Below, in pieces: positions 10,051 to 22,034 of a DNA stretch of 64,000 bases. The translations under genes and the position numbers were made by a program. Source of the stretch: Eurosta solidaginis (lineage: Eukaryota > Arthropoda > Insecta > Diptera > Tephritidae); the NCBI RefSeq assembly GCF_040869045.1, contig NC_090322.1, positions 181,969,477 through 182,033,476 on the forward strand. Direction: 5' to 3'. The notes under the pieces are model-generated. The model ran no database searches and had not been told where the DNA came from. It saw nothing but the letters and a program-made list of their open reading frames with translations. The stretch's first letter is position 1. Each line of letters begins with the position of its first letter.

Positions 10051-12085
10051 ATATATATATATATTATATCAATTTTCATATGCTGGGTCAACAAACTATA
10101 TTCACCTTATCAGAATATAATTACGGATATCCAGTTCAAATGTATATGAATATGTCCTTTTTTCGATTTTATTTACATACATACACATGTACATGTGAAG
10201 CAATGAGCGCAGCTTGAACGAGGGTTTTTGACCGGGGGAACGCGAATAACTAGATGACCTTTGAAATACCCAATGTGATTCGGGTAGCAATTCTTTGACA
10301 AAGATCAAATAGTCCGTATTGTCATACGGACTTGAAAACGCGAAAAGCTAGATTCAAAAATATATCCTTCGAGGATAAGCACGTGTAGGTACATCAAGGT
10401 ATCAGATCAATTACAATTGTTTGTCGTTATCGACTAAAAATGTTTATTAAGTCCCTACAAAGAACTCCAGTAGTTCAAACAGTTTTTTTTCTGATTTTTC
10501 GAGAGAAATCACAAAATATTATGAAGTGTGTTCAGAAAACCGTTCCCTTTGAATCAAATTTCAAATTGAAATTGAATTTCAAAAGCTGTTGTAGCATAGA
10601 TTTAGAGGTGTTGGACTTGTATTGCCGAAGGGAAGCTTAAATCTGAAACTTTTTTGTACTACATATTTGTGGCAATTTGACAAAACCACATATTTCGAGT
10701 TAAGATAAAAGTGATATTTTGGTTTCTTAATATTAATCCGTTACAGGCCCCACAATATTATTTAATCATAACCCCAGCGCTAAATGGCTGCAACAAAGTA
10801 TAAGAACCCACAATGATGATTTGCTGATAGCTTTTTAGTTATAGGTCAATTTATTGCCATTTTCTTAACTCGAGATAGGTTGTTTTCTCATATTGCCATA
10901 GATACATATATGCCTAACCATGGTAAAATTTGAAATTATACTGCTTTTCTAAATATGAGTGATCAAAACTTGGTTCGTCGGCAGAGTTTAACTTTTTGCT
11001 TTTAAAACAGAAGTTTATACGAGTTTCCATTTCAGACTGTTTAAACTTTTGGGTTTTATTTTAAAACTGTGTCTACAAGTTTATATTTTTAGACTTTTTA
11101 AATTTTTTGATTATGAATTGAAAAAACTTTGATATTTTAGACTTTTTGTTCTGTTAAGTTTAAAATTTAAAAATATTAAAAATGGAAACAGTACACTGAG
11201 AGGTTTCCAAATTAATAAGGAACATTTTAAACCATGCAACAGTTTGTAACTTAACTTAGCGTTTTATTTATAATTAAACTTTTATTTAAATTTTGTTTTT
11301 ATTTCCGTAAATTAATTGCTATATTTCTTATACTAAAGGTATTTTGTAGTCATCTCTCTTTATAACTTTTTATTTATATTAATTTTAATTAGATAATTTC
11401 GTAAATTTTTTCCAAAATATTTGCATTAAAACAGTTAACAATGAAGTTTCCGAAATCAGTATAAGAAAATGTTAACTCTTCCTATTATTAGAACGTGTAG
11501 AAAACACAATTCGCCCATATTCAAACGCATACTTAAAGGTACGTTTTGCAGAAGATGTGGAGTGATCTCAAAACGGAAAATTTGAAAATATCAACCAAAC
11601 AATATTTGTATATTAGGAATTAAGGGTTGAACAATGTAGCTTTGGGTTCAGCGGCAACGAAAACGCAGAACAGGACATCAATTGACTCAAGTATATAGTA
11701 TCATTGCGGTATTCAGTATTTTTTATTCTCAGAGTTTCAGATTTGTTAGTTTTTTCTGTATATTTTGATATGCAAAGGTTTGATAAAAGAAGGAACGTAT
11801 AAAAGATATAAAAGGAGCGACCAATGGCATCATCGTATTCATCAACCCTTAAAACAAAGGAGAGGATATAAACTGGGGAAGTTCTCGTGAATTACTGCTA
11901 TACAGCCATAGAAAACCTGAAAAATGGTCGCAACATTCCCATATCTCTCTCATTATTTTGACGATATTTTATTTCAAAAACAAATTGCCGCCTCATATTC
12001 AGCCAGCTCTAATATTATATGGCAGGTTATTAACAAATAAAAATTATTTCGTGGTTTGATACATGATGATGGGTCTGTCTTAATG
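10051..12085. other. AT-rich interval, no gene seen
   Basis: No domain-bearing frame. Around 10980-11200 the sequence is a low-complexity series of TTTTAAACTTTT-like words; a similar stretch lies at 8078-8215. Confidence 0.5.
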
Positions 12086-12087
12086 TA

Positions 12088-12578
12088 CAGTAGCGAACAC
12101 TAAAATAGCAGCAGCAATTTGTATCAAATGTGGTCAAATAAATTCTTCTTTTTTTTATTTTTGATAACTCTAGAAAAAACTTGCATGACATTTTTAACTG
12201 AAAATACGCAAGCCAATCTCGTCAAAAGATCGAAAATTCGAACTTTTTATTTAGAGTTTTCTAAATTTTTTTGAGTGTGCAGTTTTGTAGCCCTATCAAT
12301 CAATATTAGTCTAAAGAAGTACAAGTATACTTTATACTATTATAATAGTTCTCACAAAATTCGTACAGATTTTTTAAATTTTTTCCCCAAGGGTGTTTTA
12401 TAAGGAAAGAAAATCTGAATTTTTCGTAAAATTTTTTCGAAAACGTTTTTTTTTTATTGGTTTTCATAGTATCAGTCACAAATTTCATGAAAGTCTTTTC
12501 TCGTATAATCGAATATAAAAACTTTTAAGAGACGAAATTTGAATAAAATTGCAACTGCTTTTTTTGTGTTCGCTACTG
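12088..12578. mobile_element. Family M MITE (Tc1/mariner-type), complete copy
   Basis: The ends CAGTAGCGAACAC and GTGTTCGCTACTG are perfect 13-base inverses, flanked by TA (12086-12087, 12579-12580). The arms stay complementary further in (AGCAGCAATTT... against ...AATTGCAACTGCT), making a palindromic element. Related copies or fragments lie at 31813, 38603, 52930, 57440, 59005 and 62935. No transposase. Confidence 0.8.
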
Positions 12579-12602
12579 TACATAGAGGAAATTTGAATAT
12601 AA

Positions 12603-14432
12603 AACAAGTAAGGACGGGACTGTCTTCGGCTGTGCCGAAGACTTCATACCTTTCATGAATGGGGCTGAATAATAATCTTATCCCATTCCTAATCTCCAAA
12701 TAATCGGCTGTATAAGATAAGAAATATATAGTGAACAGATGTACATACCTAAACGATTTTTAAGATAAATATAAAATTAAAAAAATAGGTAGGTACTTTG
12801 TGTGAGGAAGTTTCACGTTTTTTGTGGTCTGCATGTAGAAACTATGAGTACGAATCACGTATTTCAACAATATATGACGTAAACGTAAGTATTTGATGAA
12901 ATTTGAAGCTTCTAGCCGTAAAAAAGGGGCAAAAATGACAGTTTATATGTGGTATATAATATATATACACTATGATTTTTTCAGAAAACAATATATGCTA
13001 TATACGTATGCATTTGGTGGAATTTGAAGCTTCTAGCTGTTAAAATGGGGCTGAAATTTCGAAAATATATATATACTATATACATATATATACTATATAT
13101 ACCACCGATCTCTATGATTTTTTCACACAACAATATACGCTACTAGCAGACCTGGCAGACGTTGTTCTGCCCAAAATTTGGCCTATCTGCATTTTTTAAT
13201 AAGCTTTTTCCGTCTAACTCTGCCCTCCCCCATCCCTCTTCACCTTTTCCTGATCCTTTTATTCACTCCTCCTTCCGTCTTTTTCGCTTCATCTATCTCC
13301 ATATTCGTCTCATTATATTTCTTTCTCAGTATCCTTCTACTTCTCTCTTTTCTTTTCTCTCACCTTCTTCTCATTCTTCTTCATCCCTTATTGCCTGTCC
13401 CAGAGGGTGGTATGTATTTTGTTCCAGTCCCAGTCCCAGTCCCACTCCGAGTCTCAGTCCCGGTCCTAGTTCTAATCCCAGTCCCAGTCCGTCTCTGGTT
13501 AACTTCCCGGAAAAAAGGATCGTAAATACTAATATAGGCAAATTTATATACCAAATTTTCAAATTTTGAATTTTTTCTAAAAAAAAAAATCATAACTCAA
13601 GAATGGCTAAACCGATTTGGGATTTCAAAATCAACTAACCATCATCTCTCCTTCCTGTATCTTTCCTAAAAATTTCATGGCAATCTTTCTATCCGTTCTC
13701 GAGTTATTGAGTGACAATCAAAATGTACACTTATTTTTATATATATAGATATACGTAAGCAACTGGTGAAATTTGAAGCCTCTAGCTGTTAAAATGGGGC
13801 AGAAAGTACGAAAAGTTTCGTAACTGAACAATCGGTTGTATGAGATATATACTATATGTATATAACACCGATCTCTATGATTTTTTCAGACAACAATATA
13901 TGCTATATACGTAAGCATTCGTTGAAATTTGAAGCCTCTACCTCTTAAAATGGGGCAGTAATTACGAAAAGTTTCTTATCTGAACAATCGGTTGTGGTGC
14001 ATATATACTATATATAGACCGATCTCATCCATTTTTTCAGACAACAATATGTGCAATATACGAAAGCATATGGTGATGTTTGAAGCTTCAATCTGATAAA
14101 TTGGGGAAGATATGACAAAAATCTTCTTTTTCTGAAAAACCGGTTGTATGGAGGATATATGCTATAGTGGTCCGATCCCGCCGGTTCCGACAAATGTCTA
14201 ATCGGACACCTAAATACACCGCCTCACCAAATTTTATCAAGATATCTCAAAAATTGAGGGACTAGTTTGCATACAAACAGACAGACGGACATGGCTAAAT
14301 CAACTCAGCTCTTCATTCTGATTATTTCGGTATACTTAATGGTGGGTCTATCTATTTTCCTTTAAGAACTTACAATTTTGAGATTCGTGTCAAAGTTAAT
14401 ATACCATTTCATTTTCATGAAAGGTATAAAAA
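12603..14432 (+). mobile_element. Helentron-like family B element, single copy
   Basis: Begins AACAAGTAAGGACGGGACTG. A perfect 9-bp hairpin follows (GTCTTCGGC-TGT-GCCGAAGAC, 12622-12642). A 14-base subterminal repeat ATACCTTTCATGAA at 12646-12659 recurs inverted at 14414-14427, next to the terminal GGTATAAAAA. The core is tandem units of about 130 bp around GGGGC, GCTTCTAGC and TATATAGTATATA words, interrupted by an unrelated insert (13141-13756). A GACAGACGGACATGGCTAAA block lies near 14280. No Rep or helicase is present. The architecture is like DINE-1/Helentron-associated elements; this class assignment is inferred. Confidence 0.65.
13141..13756 (+). repeat. Insert with pyrimidine-rich tract and CCCAGT hexamer array
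   Basis: Breaks the tandem core of family B. It starts near CTAGCAGACCTGGCAGACG and ends near TTATATATATAGATA. 13210-13390 is almost pure C/T on this strand, then CCCAGT-like hexamers run from about 13420 to 13495. The 115-135-residue open frames over this tract are an effect of base composition, not genes. It is probably another non-autonomous insertion; ends are not proven. Confidence 0.55.
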
Positions 14433-14948
14433 GTAATAGGGATTTCTGTCTGCTGACTATTGGTCTAAATACTTTCAAGTGGTTGTGTGTAGAGCATTTT
14501 TCAAAATAAGTTTTTGGAAATATGTTTATGGTTTTTAATTTGTCTTGTTTTGATTGTTTCTAAGGAATCGTTGGAAGAAAACATGCAACAAATACGCCAT
14601 GATTTGACACACTGACAATACAAGTGATTTTCATATGCATACGTGCCAACACATAGATATGCATACGATATATTACATATGTGCGTACGCATACTTACAT
14701 ATATACAAACATGTTTATTACCCACCCAAAATTTTCAATGAAAAATCAAAGAGGTATGAGGAAATTGGGAAAAAATTGTATAAAGCCGTCATATCGCGCG
14801 GCCGATCATATGCAGGTACGATGGACATCATATTTAATGCAATTGAAAGTTTGAAATGGGATAGGGAGATAGATAAAGCCTATATAAAAATACTATTGTA
14901 TGTATAATGTACATATGTACGTACATATTTCGTTACATATATATACAT
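14433..14948. other. No gene seen
   Basis: Dense in CATATG/TACATA microsatellite-like words. The open frame 14635-14907 has no recognisable domain. Confidence 0.45.
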
Positions 14949-14950
14949 TA

Positions 14951-15306
14951 GGATGGGTCTATTTGTATGGACACAAGTTAACCGATATCGCACCATCAAT
15001 TTTTCGATAGGATTTGGGCTCAGGAAAAAAAGTTCCACTACGCATACCAAAAGAAATATTTTCGAGGCTGCGAAATTTCATTTTTTTATACCCTGTCCGA
15101 CCCAAAAATGTCCGCTAAAAACGTTGTCGATAACAGTATTTTGCAAAAAACAAAAAAAATATTTTACATGAAAATTTTACAATCAAATGAAATTTGGCAG
15201 GCTCGAAAATTATTTTTTTGGGTATCAGTAGTGGAACTTTTTTTCCTGAGCTCAAATCCTACTGAAAAGTCGATGGCGCGATATGGGTTAATAAATCGAC
15301 CCAGTC
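14951..15306. mobile_element. Long-TIR MITE with TA duplication, 356 bp
   Basis: Left arm GGATGGGTCTATTT and right arm AAATCGACCCAGTC are inverse, and complementarity continues for about 130 bases, including GCTCAGGAAAAAAAGTTCC on both arms. TA flanks both ends (14949-14950, 15307-15308). Almost the whole element is arm, so a transcript would fold into a long hairpin. Confidence 0.75.
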
Positions 15307-15308
15307 TA

Positions 15309-16044
15309 GTACACATATATACATATGTACGTATATCTAACAATTATGTGCCTTCATGCCATACACAAATAATGAATGGGGGAACTACTTAATGGACGCC
15401 ACAATGCGGTTGCTAACAACCGTTGCAATATTAAATAGAGCACAAGAGGGCCCCCTTGCTTACTCCCTTTTACTCTTAGGCTTATTCCGGAAGGGCCACA
15501 AAATAAAAATAAAAATCGAAAACCGAAAAAATTACATGAGTTGGTATCCACCACAAAGGCGTTTAAAACATTCACATTCTTGTTGTTGTTATTATAGATT
15601 TAAATCATAAAAAAGCTACAACAAAAGAATGCAACTAAACACTTGATGCAATAAATGTTTGAGGGGAAGGAGTAGTTGTCATGCCACAAAGTGGGCCTCA
15701 AGTCGACAATCTCGCCACCAAGTGCAGCTATCGTACAGTGCTCTCGAGTATTTATAAATACACATATGTACACACACACACATTTTGATAAATAATTTAC
15801 ATAACAATAAAAAGATATGCACGCTTTTTTATTATTATAAAAAAATGATGTGGTTTACCAACAAATCTTAATGGTAAGGAAAAACTCTTAAAGGGACAAG
15901 AAGTGGTTTGATACATTTTCTGTATATAGAAAAATCTCATGTTACAAGATATGTGCTATGTAATCGTCGGAACTAGGCAAACGATTGGGATCAAATTTGG
16001 TAAGCACATGTAATTTGGATTAACTTAGGCTACTGAATACTTCT
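15309..16044. other. No gene seen
   Basis: Short open frames on both strands near 15354-15610 lack domains. ACACACACAC occurs near 15770. Nothing else recognised. Confidence 0.45.
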
Positions 16045-16410
16045 GAGATGAGATCGCTCTTGAAATGTTCGAGATAAAAGTGCTCCGGAAAATTTATGGT
16101 CCTGTTCGTGATGCCGATGGTGAATATTGAAGGAGGTATAATGACGAGCTGTATGAGCTTTTAGCAAATATGAAGATAGTGCAAAGAATAAAAGCTTCGC
16201 TTACTAGGTCATGTTTTGCGAATGGACGAAGACGTTCCAGTCAAGAAAGTATTTCAATCAAGACAGCAGTTTGGGGGCAGGGGTATGGGCAGACCTCCAC
16301 TGAGTTGGGAGAGGCAGGTGGAGGAAAACTTGACTTGACTTGACACTTGGTGCTCTTAACTGCCGCAAGTTATCGCGAAACAAGGATAGCTGCTGTGACT
16401 TGTTATGAAA
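16045..16410 (+). pseudogene. RTE-type LINE, C-terminal fragment
   Basis: Translation gives DEIALEMFEIKVLRKIYGPV, then YNDELYELL, then GHVLRMDEDVPVKKVFQS, GRPPLSWERQVEEN and LGALNCRKLSRNKDSCCDLL. This is the characteristic region after the RT in RTE elements (ERKILRKIYGP, ELYEL, LRWLGHVLRMDE). At least two frame changes and stops break it. The RT core is absent. Confidence 0.75.
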
Positions 16411-16519
16411 CGGTCGAAATCGCTCATGCAGAAAAAAGTGTAATTCGCTATAACTTCGAAAATATTTTAACTAATTATATGTATATTAAAAACTTTGTAT
16501 ATTTGAGGGCAATGAAGGA

Positions 16520-17260
16520 CAGGTGGGAGACATTATATTAGGAGGTAGGGGAAACGAAAGCTAAGATGATGTGGGAACCAGAGGAAAAGTGGAACGGAAA
16601 GCAGAGGGAAAGGAAAAAACAGAGAGAGGATAATAAGGAACAGAGAGGAGCGCTATTAAAGAAGGGGATAGTTGAAAGATAAAAAGAGATGGAGAAAGAG
16701 GGAGGGGAAGACGGAGTACAAGAAAAAAGAGGAATGGAAAGAAAGGGAATAAAAGTGAGAGAGGAATGGAAAATATGGGCGATGGGTAAAGATTAGGAGG
16801 ACAAAGGATGGAGAGGCTGGTTTTTGGAAGACGGAAAGGTGAGTGAAAGGCAGAGAGAAAAAAATAGGAATAGAAAGCGTATTGAAAAGGAAAACAAATG
16901 AAAGACTCGACCAGAAATCGGAAAGAAGGAGCTTAACACACTTTCGCGACGGAGTTTCATCTCTAGAGTTAAAATATAAGAGAACGGAAGGAAGGTGAAA
17001 AAGGGAGGGAAAAAAGGGATGGAAAAAGGGGAAGCGAGTGGGGCAGGAAGCTAGGGATGCAGGGCAGAGGGAAAGGCATATGAAGAGAGAAATCGGCAGA
17101 GATGAATTATATCAAGATTATTTTGAAAATTGCACCGAAACGAAAGCTAAATTGAGTGAAATTATATCTAGCAAAAAACAGATATTAAGAGCGAAAGGGA
17201 ATAGAAGAAATAGGTCAGTAAAATGGAGACAACACATATTCTTTATATAGGTTTTCATTG
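16520..17260. repeat. Purine-rich strand-asymmetric tract
   Basis: More than 600 bases dominated by A and G on the plus strand (GGAAAGGAAAAAACAGAGAG and similar). It resembles in composition the pyrimidine tract at 13210-13390 read from the other strand, and 47820-48000. The open frame at 17038-17250 is compositional. Confidence 0.5.
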
Positions 17261-17817
17261 AATTGTGTCCTTTTTTATCCGCCTTTTTTGGAAATATTTC
17301 TTAACTTCACTTTTTATTCGTTCTTAATATAAGGGAAAATTAAATAATAGATGACAGGGATAAGGGCTGTCGCGAATAGCCAGATAATGGAAGATAGGTT
17401 TGTTTTTTGCTCGCGGTTGATCAATTTAAGTGCCATGAATTGCCGATTTATGTTTGAAATCAGCTTTTCTTTTAAATGTGTCTACAGAAAATCAATTCAA
17501 ATATTAATTTTCGCTTCCCATATTTAGTTAATAGAGAATATATGGGTAGCCAATCAAACAAACAGTTTAAAATATTGTGTACAAAAATCTTTGAAAAACA
17601 CTATTGAGCAAATGACTTAAGTAATAGAACAGCGATTTAACAGGTGATGCAGGCTGTTTACTATTGTGAACGTGTTTTTTGTTTTTTCCAAACATTCGCC
17701 CCTTGTGATGCAAAGTGTCACTACGTCATATAAAATCTGGCCCTAAACGTGTTTTTTCTGCCAGCCGCTCATATGAAATGTAAATAGTAAGTAACTAAGT
17801 ACGTTCTTTCCCACAAG
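17261..17817. other. No gene seen
   Basis: AT-rich sequence with no recognised repeat or coding signal. Confidence 0.45.
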
Positions 17818-17952
17818 GTTTAATGTGGTCGTATTAATCGTTCCCGTGATGGTCGAACCTTAAAATGGTGCGGCAAAAGACCATCAATATCGATAATACT
17901 CCCCAAAACCTTCGGGAAGTTTCTTTATCAGTAATACAACAACAACAACAAC
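17818..17952 (+). mobile_element. SINE2 3' fragment
   Basis: Shares with the fuller copy at 32941-33341 the words ATCGTTCCCGTGATGGTCG, AAAGACCATCA, then CTCCCC...CCTTCGGGA and the terminal (CAA)n tail (ACAACAACAACAAC). 5'-truncated. Confidence 0.7.
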
Positions 17953-18536
17953 CTTTTTCTTCATTTAAATTGGTCAGTTGGAAAACTTTTCTTTTTAATT
18001 GAATTAAATTATAATGTGGTATTCGAATCGAAATCTTCGACAACCAAACGCTCTTAAAATCCAAAACAAGCAAGGATCTATGGTTATAAAATTAAAATGC
18101 GGTGTGAAACCGGGTGGTTGATTTCCTCAAATACTGCAATAAATTTATGAACAATTTTGTAAATGAAATATAAACTTTAAATACTGAAAACAAAATTAAA
18201 ATAAAATTTAAATGGGGGAGGCCTGTGCGCAGGCGCATATTGAAGTGTGTCATTTTAGGGTTGTTTGGTTAATTGAAGAACATTTTAAAATACTTATGTA
18301 TGAACATACAACCGTACATTCATATATACAAATGGTTTCAATAAATAGATTCAATTGCTTTATCTTTTAACGGCACTTATTGGTATAGCTATATACATAC
18401 ACTAAGCTTATAATACTTTTTATCTGAATATTGCATTGATCTATTGAGGTTTCGTCAAATCTTAACTATGACAATTAATTTTATTCATGAATTTTTATTG
18501 AGATGTGCATATGTATATATTTCCAAATATGTATAT
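17953..18536. other. No gene seen
   Basis: AT-rich sequence with CATACATATG-type words. Nothing recognised. Confidence 0.45.
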
Positions 18537-18538
18537 TA

Positions 18539-19169
18539 GGCCGGGTCGATTTGTGGGGAGGCAAAAAAATCGCCCATTGCTCTGTGAAAATCATATTCTA
18601 GGGATCAAAATAAGAAACTTTGCCGAAGGAACCATATCTCTAAAACGAATTCTGATGCCCCCCTCTTAGGGTCGTAGGAGCAAATTTTGAAAAATCCCAC
18701 TATGAAATGCCTATGTTTTTTCTTTTTGGAGTTTATTTTTCTCTTTAGAAATTCATTTAGTCAGAACATATGTAAATGAAAAAATGAATTTAACTTAGTA
18801 ATAGAAAAGAAATTTAAAAAAATTATTAGAAATTAGCATTTTTACAACCCCCTTTTAAAACCAAGGCATCACTGTGATGCATTTGCATGTCGTAAACATA
18901 GTTGTATGGGCTTTTTATTCAACCGTTTTAAAAAATGAAGGTATCACTGTGACACAATTGCAGATCGTAAAATTGCTTGTGTTGTTTTTTTTAAACCACC
19001 ACAAGACACAGCAGGTAGAATTGAAATTGCCCCTACCCAAAAGTTCGACCCAAAGGGCGGGACATCAGAATTCGTTTTAGAGGTATCGTTACTTCGGCAA
19101 AGTTTCTTATTTTGATCCCTAGAATACGATTTTTACAGAGCAATGAGCGATTTTTAAATGCACCCGCCC
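18539..19169. mobile_element. Long-TIR MITE with TA duplication, 631 bp
   Basis: Left end GGCCGGGTCGATTTGTGG and right end TAAATGCACCCGCCC. The arms are about 130 bases each with long near-identical stretches, for example CTAGGGATCAAAATAAGAAA on one and its inverse near 19110 on the other. TA flanks both sides (18537-18538, 19170-19171). Tip similarity to the element at 14951 (GG..GGGTCKATTT) suggests one superfamily. No transposase. Confidence 0.75.
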
Positions 19170-19171
19170 TA

Positions 19172-20002
19172 ATATATATACAAACATACATAAACATGTG
19201 TGTATATAAGTTTTCTGAAATTTTTTTACGATGCTATTTACTTTTCCATGTTTATTTTTGTTTAGCTAGCAAATTGACCGTGGCAGTGACGTAGTAAATT
19301 TTTGAAGCTGTTTTCTGTAGTCACTTCTAAAAATGGGTCAATCAACTCTATTTAAACGTATTCCATTTGTTATTTTGTAGCATGTAACAACACATTTTTT
19401 ATACATATGGACATATTCACAATCCCGCAAAGAGAGCGCACTTTACGCAAGTTTTCTTTGATTACATCACAAGTATCTAAGTATGTATGTATGTCCAACT
19501 ATACATGAGAGGAACAGATAATCAGTGATTTTTCACCTCAGAAATGAATAGACAAGCAAGTTTTTAGGAATGAAAGCTTTGAACAAAAAACAGAAATTTT
19601 GTAACTGTCCAGCCAACAGGATTCCAACTGGGGCCCGATACCACAATCTAGTGCATGTTAAGGGGCTTAGAATATTTTCGCAACTAAAATCCATGCAACT
19701 ATTTTTTGTAAAAAGTGTAATGTTTTTAGGGCTGCTGACAGATGTTCGCTTAATGAAGCAAGTGACCTTGTGTGAAAGGGAAAAATTAATTATTTCATTA
19801 AAAAAAATTTGAATTAAGTTTCCGCGTGAAATTGGTATTATGCTTTCTTTACGATTTCCTAAGAAATCAATTTCAGCACAGAAAACAAATTTCACAACCA
19901 TTTATTAGAACGCAAATCGCCTCCACTAGGATTAAGGCACCAAAGACCGATGCAAAATGTTTACTTTTTTCACAAAAATTGGGGAAACATGTTTTTAAGG
20001 CA
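19172..20002. other. No gene seen
   Basis: Overlapping short frames on both strands at 19533-20032 lack domains. Probably old repeat sequence; not classified. Confidence 0.4.
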
Positions 20003-20010
20003 CTGCATAG

Positions 20011-22026
20011 TAGAGATATACGCCGTCGATAAACGCCGCCGCCGAATGTCAAAAATATCGGCGGCGGCGTCCGGCGCGGTACTATATTTTCTACTCATTT
20101 AAGACTGTTTAGGCCATTTATTGTTCATGTCAAAAATTGGTCGGATATGGTCGAAAGTGGTATCAACGGATGCGCATCACTGCCAGTTATAAGAAACTAA
20201 TTGCGAAATTGAACTCTTTCTAACTGTTCATAAGTTATTAAAAAAACAGGCGCTTTCGACGTCAGCTTAACACGGACTTTGCATCACCCAATTCACCAAG
20301 TAATTAAAACAAAACACTAAAAGAAAAGTTTTACAATAAATTTATATGCTCATTTGCTTATTTTTTCAAAAAATTGATAATGAACAATGCAAATAAAATT
20401 GCCCAAGGCGAACATGTTTTCAAAGTGACCTCAAGTTGTTAAAAAAGCAAATTACCAAAAAAAGGTGCCGATTTAAAAAAAAAATTTACATTGCGATTGG
20501 CTGAAAGAATAAGGGAAATCAGTGATGCAAAATCCTTTAGTAGGTTCTAGGGGCATAAACACACCTTTGAAATGATTCTTACCTAATACTTAAGTTGAGG
20601 ATATATGTACATATGTATGAGAAGGGTTTGAAAGATCACTTGGGCTTACATTCAAACATCTATTGTTTATTTGCGAAACTATACAATAGCGTCTGAAATG
20701 TTAATTTTGATTTTCATACTTCATCCTTCAATACCCAAGTCTCCCGGTTTGACATTTCCTAAAGTTGGCGGCCCTTATGCAAAACTAGTCCCGTGGAGTG
20801 AATAACATTATTTATAGTCTACCAACCAAGTTTAAATATAACCTACGCGTTACGGCTCCTTTTACAAATGTGAATACGCAGGCACATATATTTACAAGGT
20901 GAGGCCTTGTCCTTCGCAAGAACACTCAAAGTGGTGAGGCAAAAGCTTTCCTAAGACGGTCGAACTAAAGACCGTGTGTGCTACTACCCTAACGTAGTGG
21001 ACAGTCAAACTAGTCTGAAAACTGAAGCTACGCGGTCATCCATTCTAAAATATCGTTTTCATTTAACGAATACTATTGAAATCAATGTTGTGAACACAGA
21101 CGTCTGCAAAATTTGATCTACATTTTAAAAATTGTATCCAGGGTCCTTGTAAAATTTGAATTATGTAGATGCGCCGAGGATTATACGATTTTCACCCATG
21201 AGTTACGCAATTACATCCACTTAGACTGCTTATAATTTCGAGGGCGGCATCCTTGGCCGAATAGTTACTCCCTAACGTTTCAAGGTGTTTCTCTGGTGTA
21301 GCTCGGCAGCATAGCGCGACAAAAACATCCATCAGAAAGTCTTCGGAGCTACACCTAGAGCTTCTAGGAAAGTGACATCGACGAAGCTATGAGTTCGAAG
21401 TCGCAGTCCTATAGCTTCTGTGCTGGCATATGGTGTGAGGGTCAGGAGGCGTGGTAGGAATTGTAGCTCGGAAAAACTGGATGCGCCCTGTACCACGAGA
21501 GGCATGAGTATTAATAGACCATGAATAGCAACCGTAAGTCGCCTTTGTGCGTGACCGCCCAGGAGCCACAAATGATTTAAAGAAATTGTGTTCGCGACGA
21601 TTATTAGGAGTTAACCCTAGGTGAAACTACGCTTTGCACGAGATATACAGACAAAAGTGTGGCCATTTTACGTATCTCTATTTCTTTTCAGCAGACGCAG
21701 CAGTACCGGCCGGGTTAGGTTCGAAGCCGCCCTGCAGTAAGTGAACGAGGGACAATCCCTCCGCAAAGAGCTACTACTGAGAATTTTTGAATGATCTGCG
21801 AGTTTTTGAGGCAAAAACCCCGGATCTTTCCGAAATGCCCAAAACTTTAATTTCCTTAAATACATCCAAATAAAACCTTTCCTAAATACTTTTTTTTAAA
21901 TAGAAAAATCAAGCTTTTTAAAGTAAGAACACCGGCGTATGCCGGCGCGCCGCCCACGTCGCCGCCGCCGGTATGTAATAGAGCCTACGCCGCCGCCGCC
22001 GATAAAGTGATCGGCGTAAACCTCTA
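20011..22026. mobile_element. Non-autonomous hAT element, 2016 bp, GC-rich ends
   Basis: The ends are TAGAGATATACGCCG and, inverted, TAGAGGTTTACGCCG. A perfect 8-base duplication CTGCATAG flanks it (20003-20010, 22027-22034). Both subterminal regions carry CGCCGCCGCCG/CGGCGGCGGCG runs; at the left they pair as a 12-bp hairpin (CGCCGCCGCCGA against TCGGCGGCGGCG). The interior is ordinary AT-rich DNA with a moderately GC-rich block at 20880-21830 that I cannot identify. No transposase frame was recognised. Confidence 0.82.
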
Positions 22027-22034
22027 CTGCATAG

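Noticed and set aside
13162..13569. 135- and 115-residue open frames rich in Ser/Pro and hydrophobic residues
   Set aside because: They translate a pyrimidine tract and a CCCAGT array; overlapping frames on both strands are equally open, which indicates composition rather than coding.
19533..19901. 122-residue minus-strand open frame as a host gene
   Set aside because: No domain, no start context or neighbours, and a competing open frame on the other strand.
21332..21571. 79-residue frame in the GC-rich interior of the hAT element as captured gene
   Set aside because: Residue pattern does not match a family I can name, and two minus frames overlap; kept only as a search suggestion.
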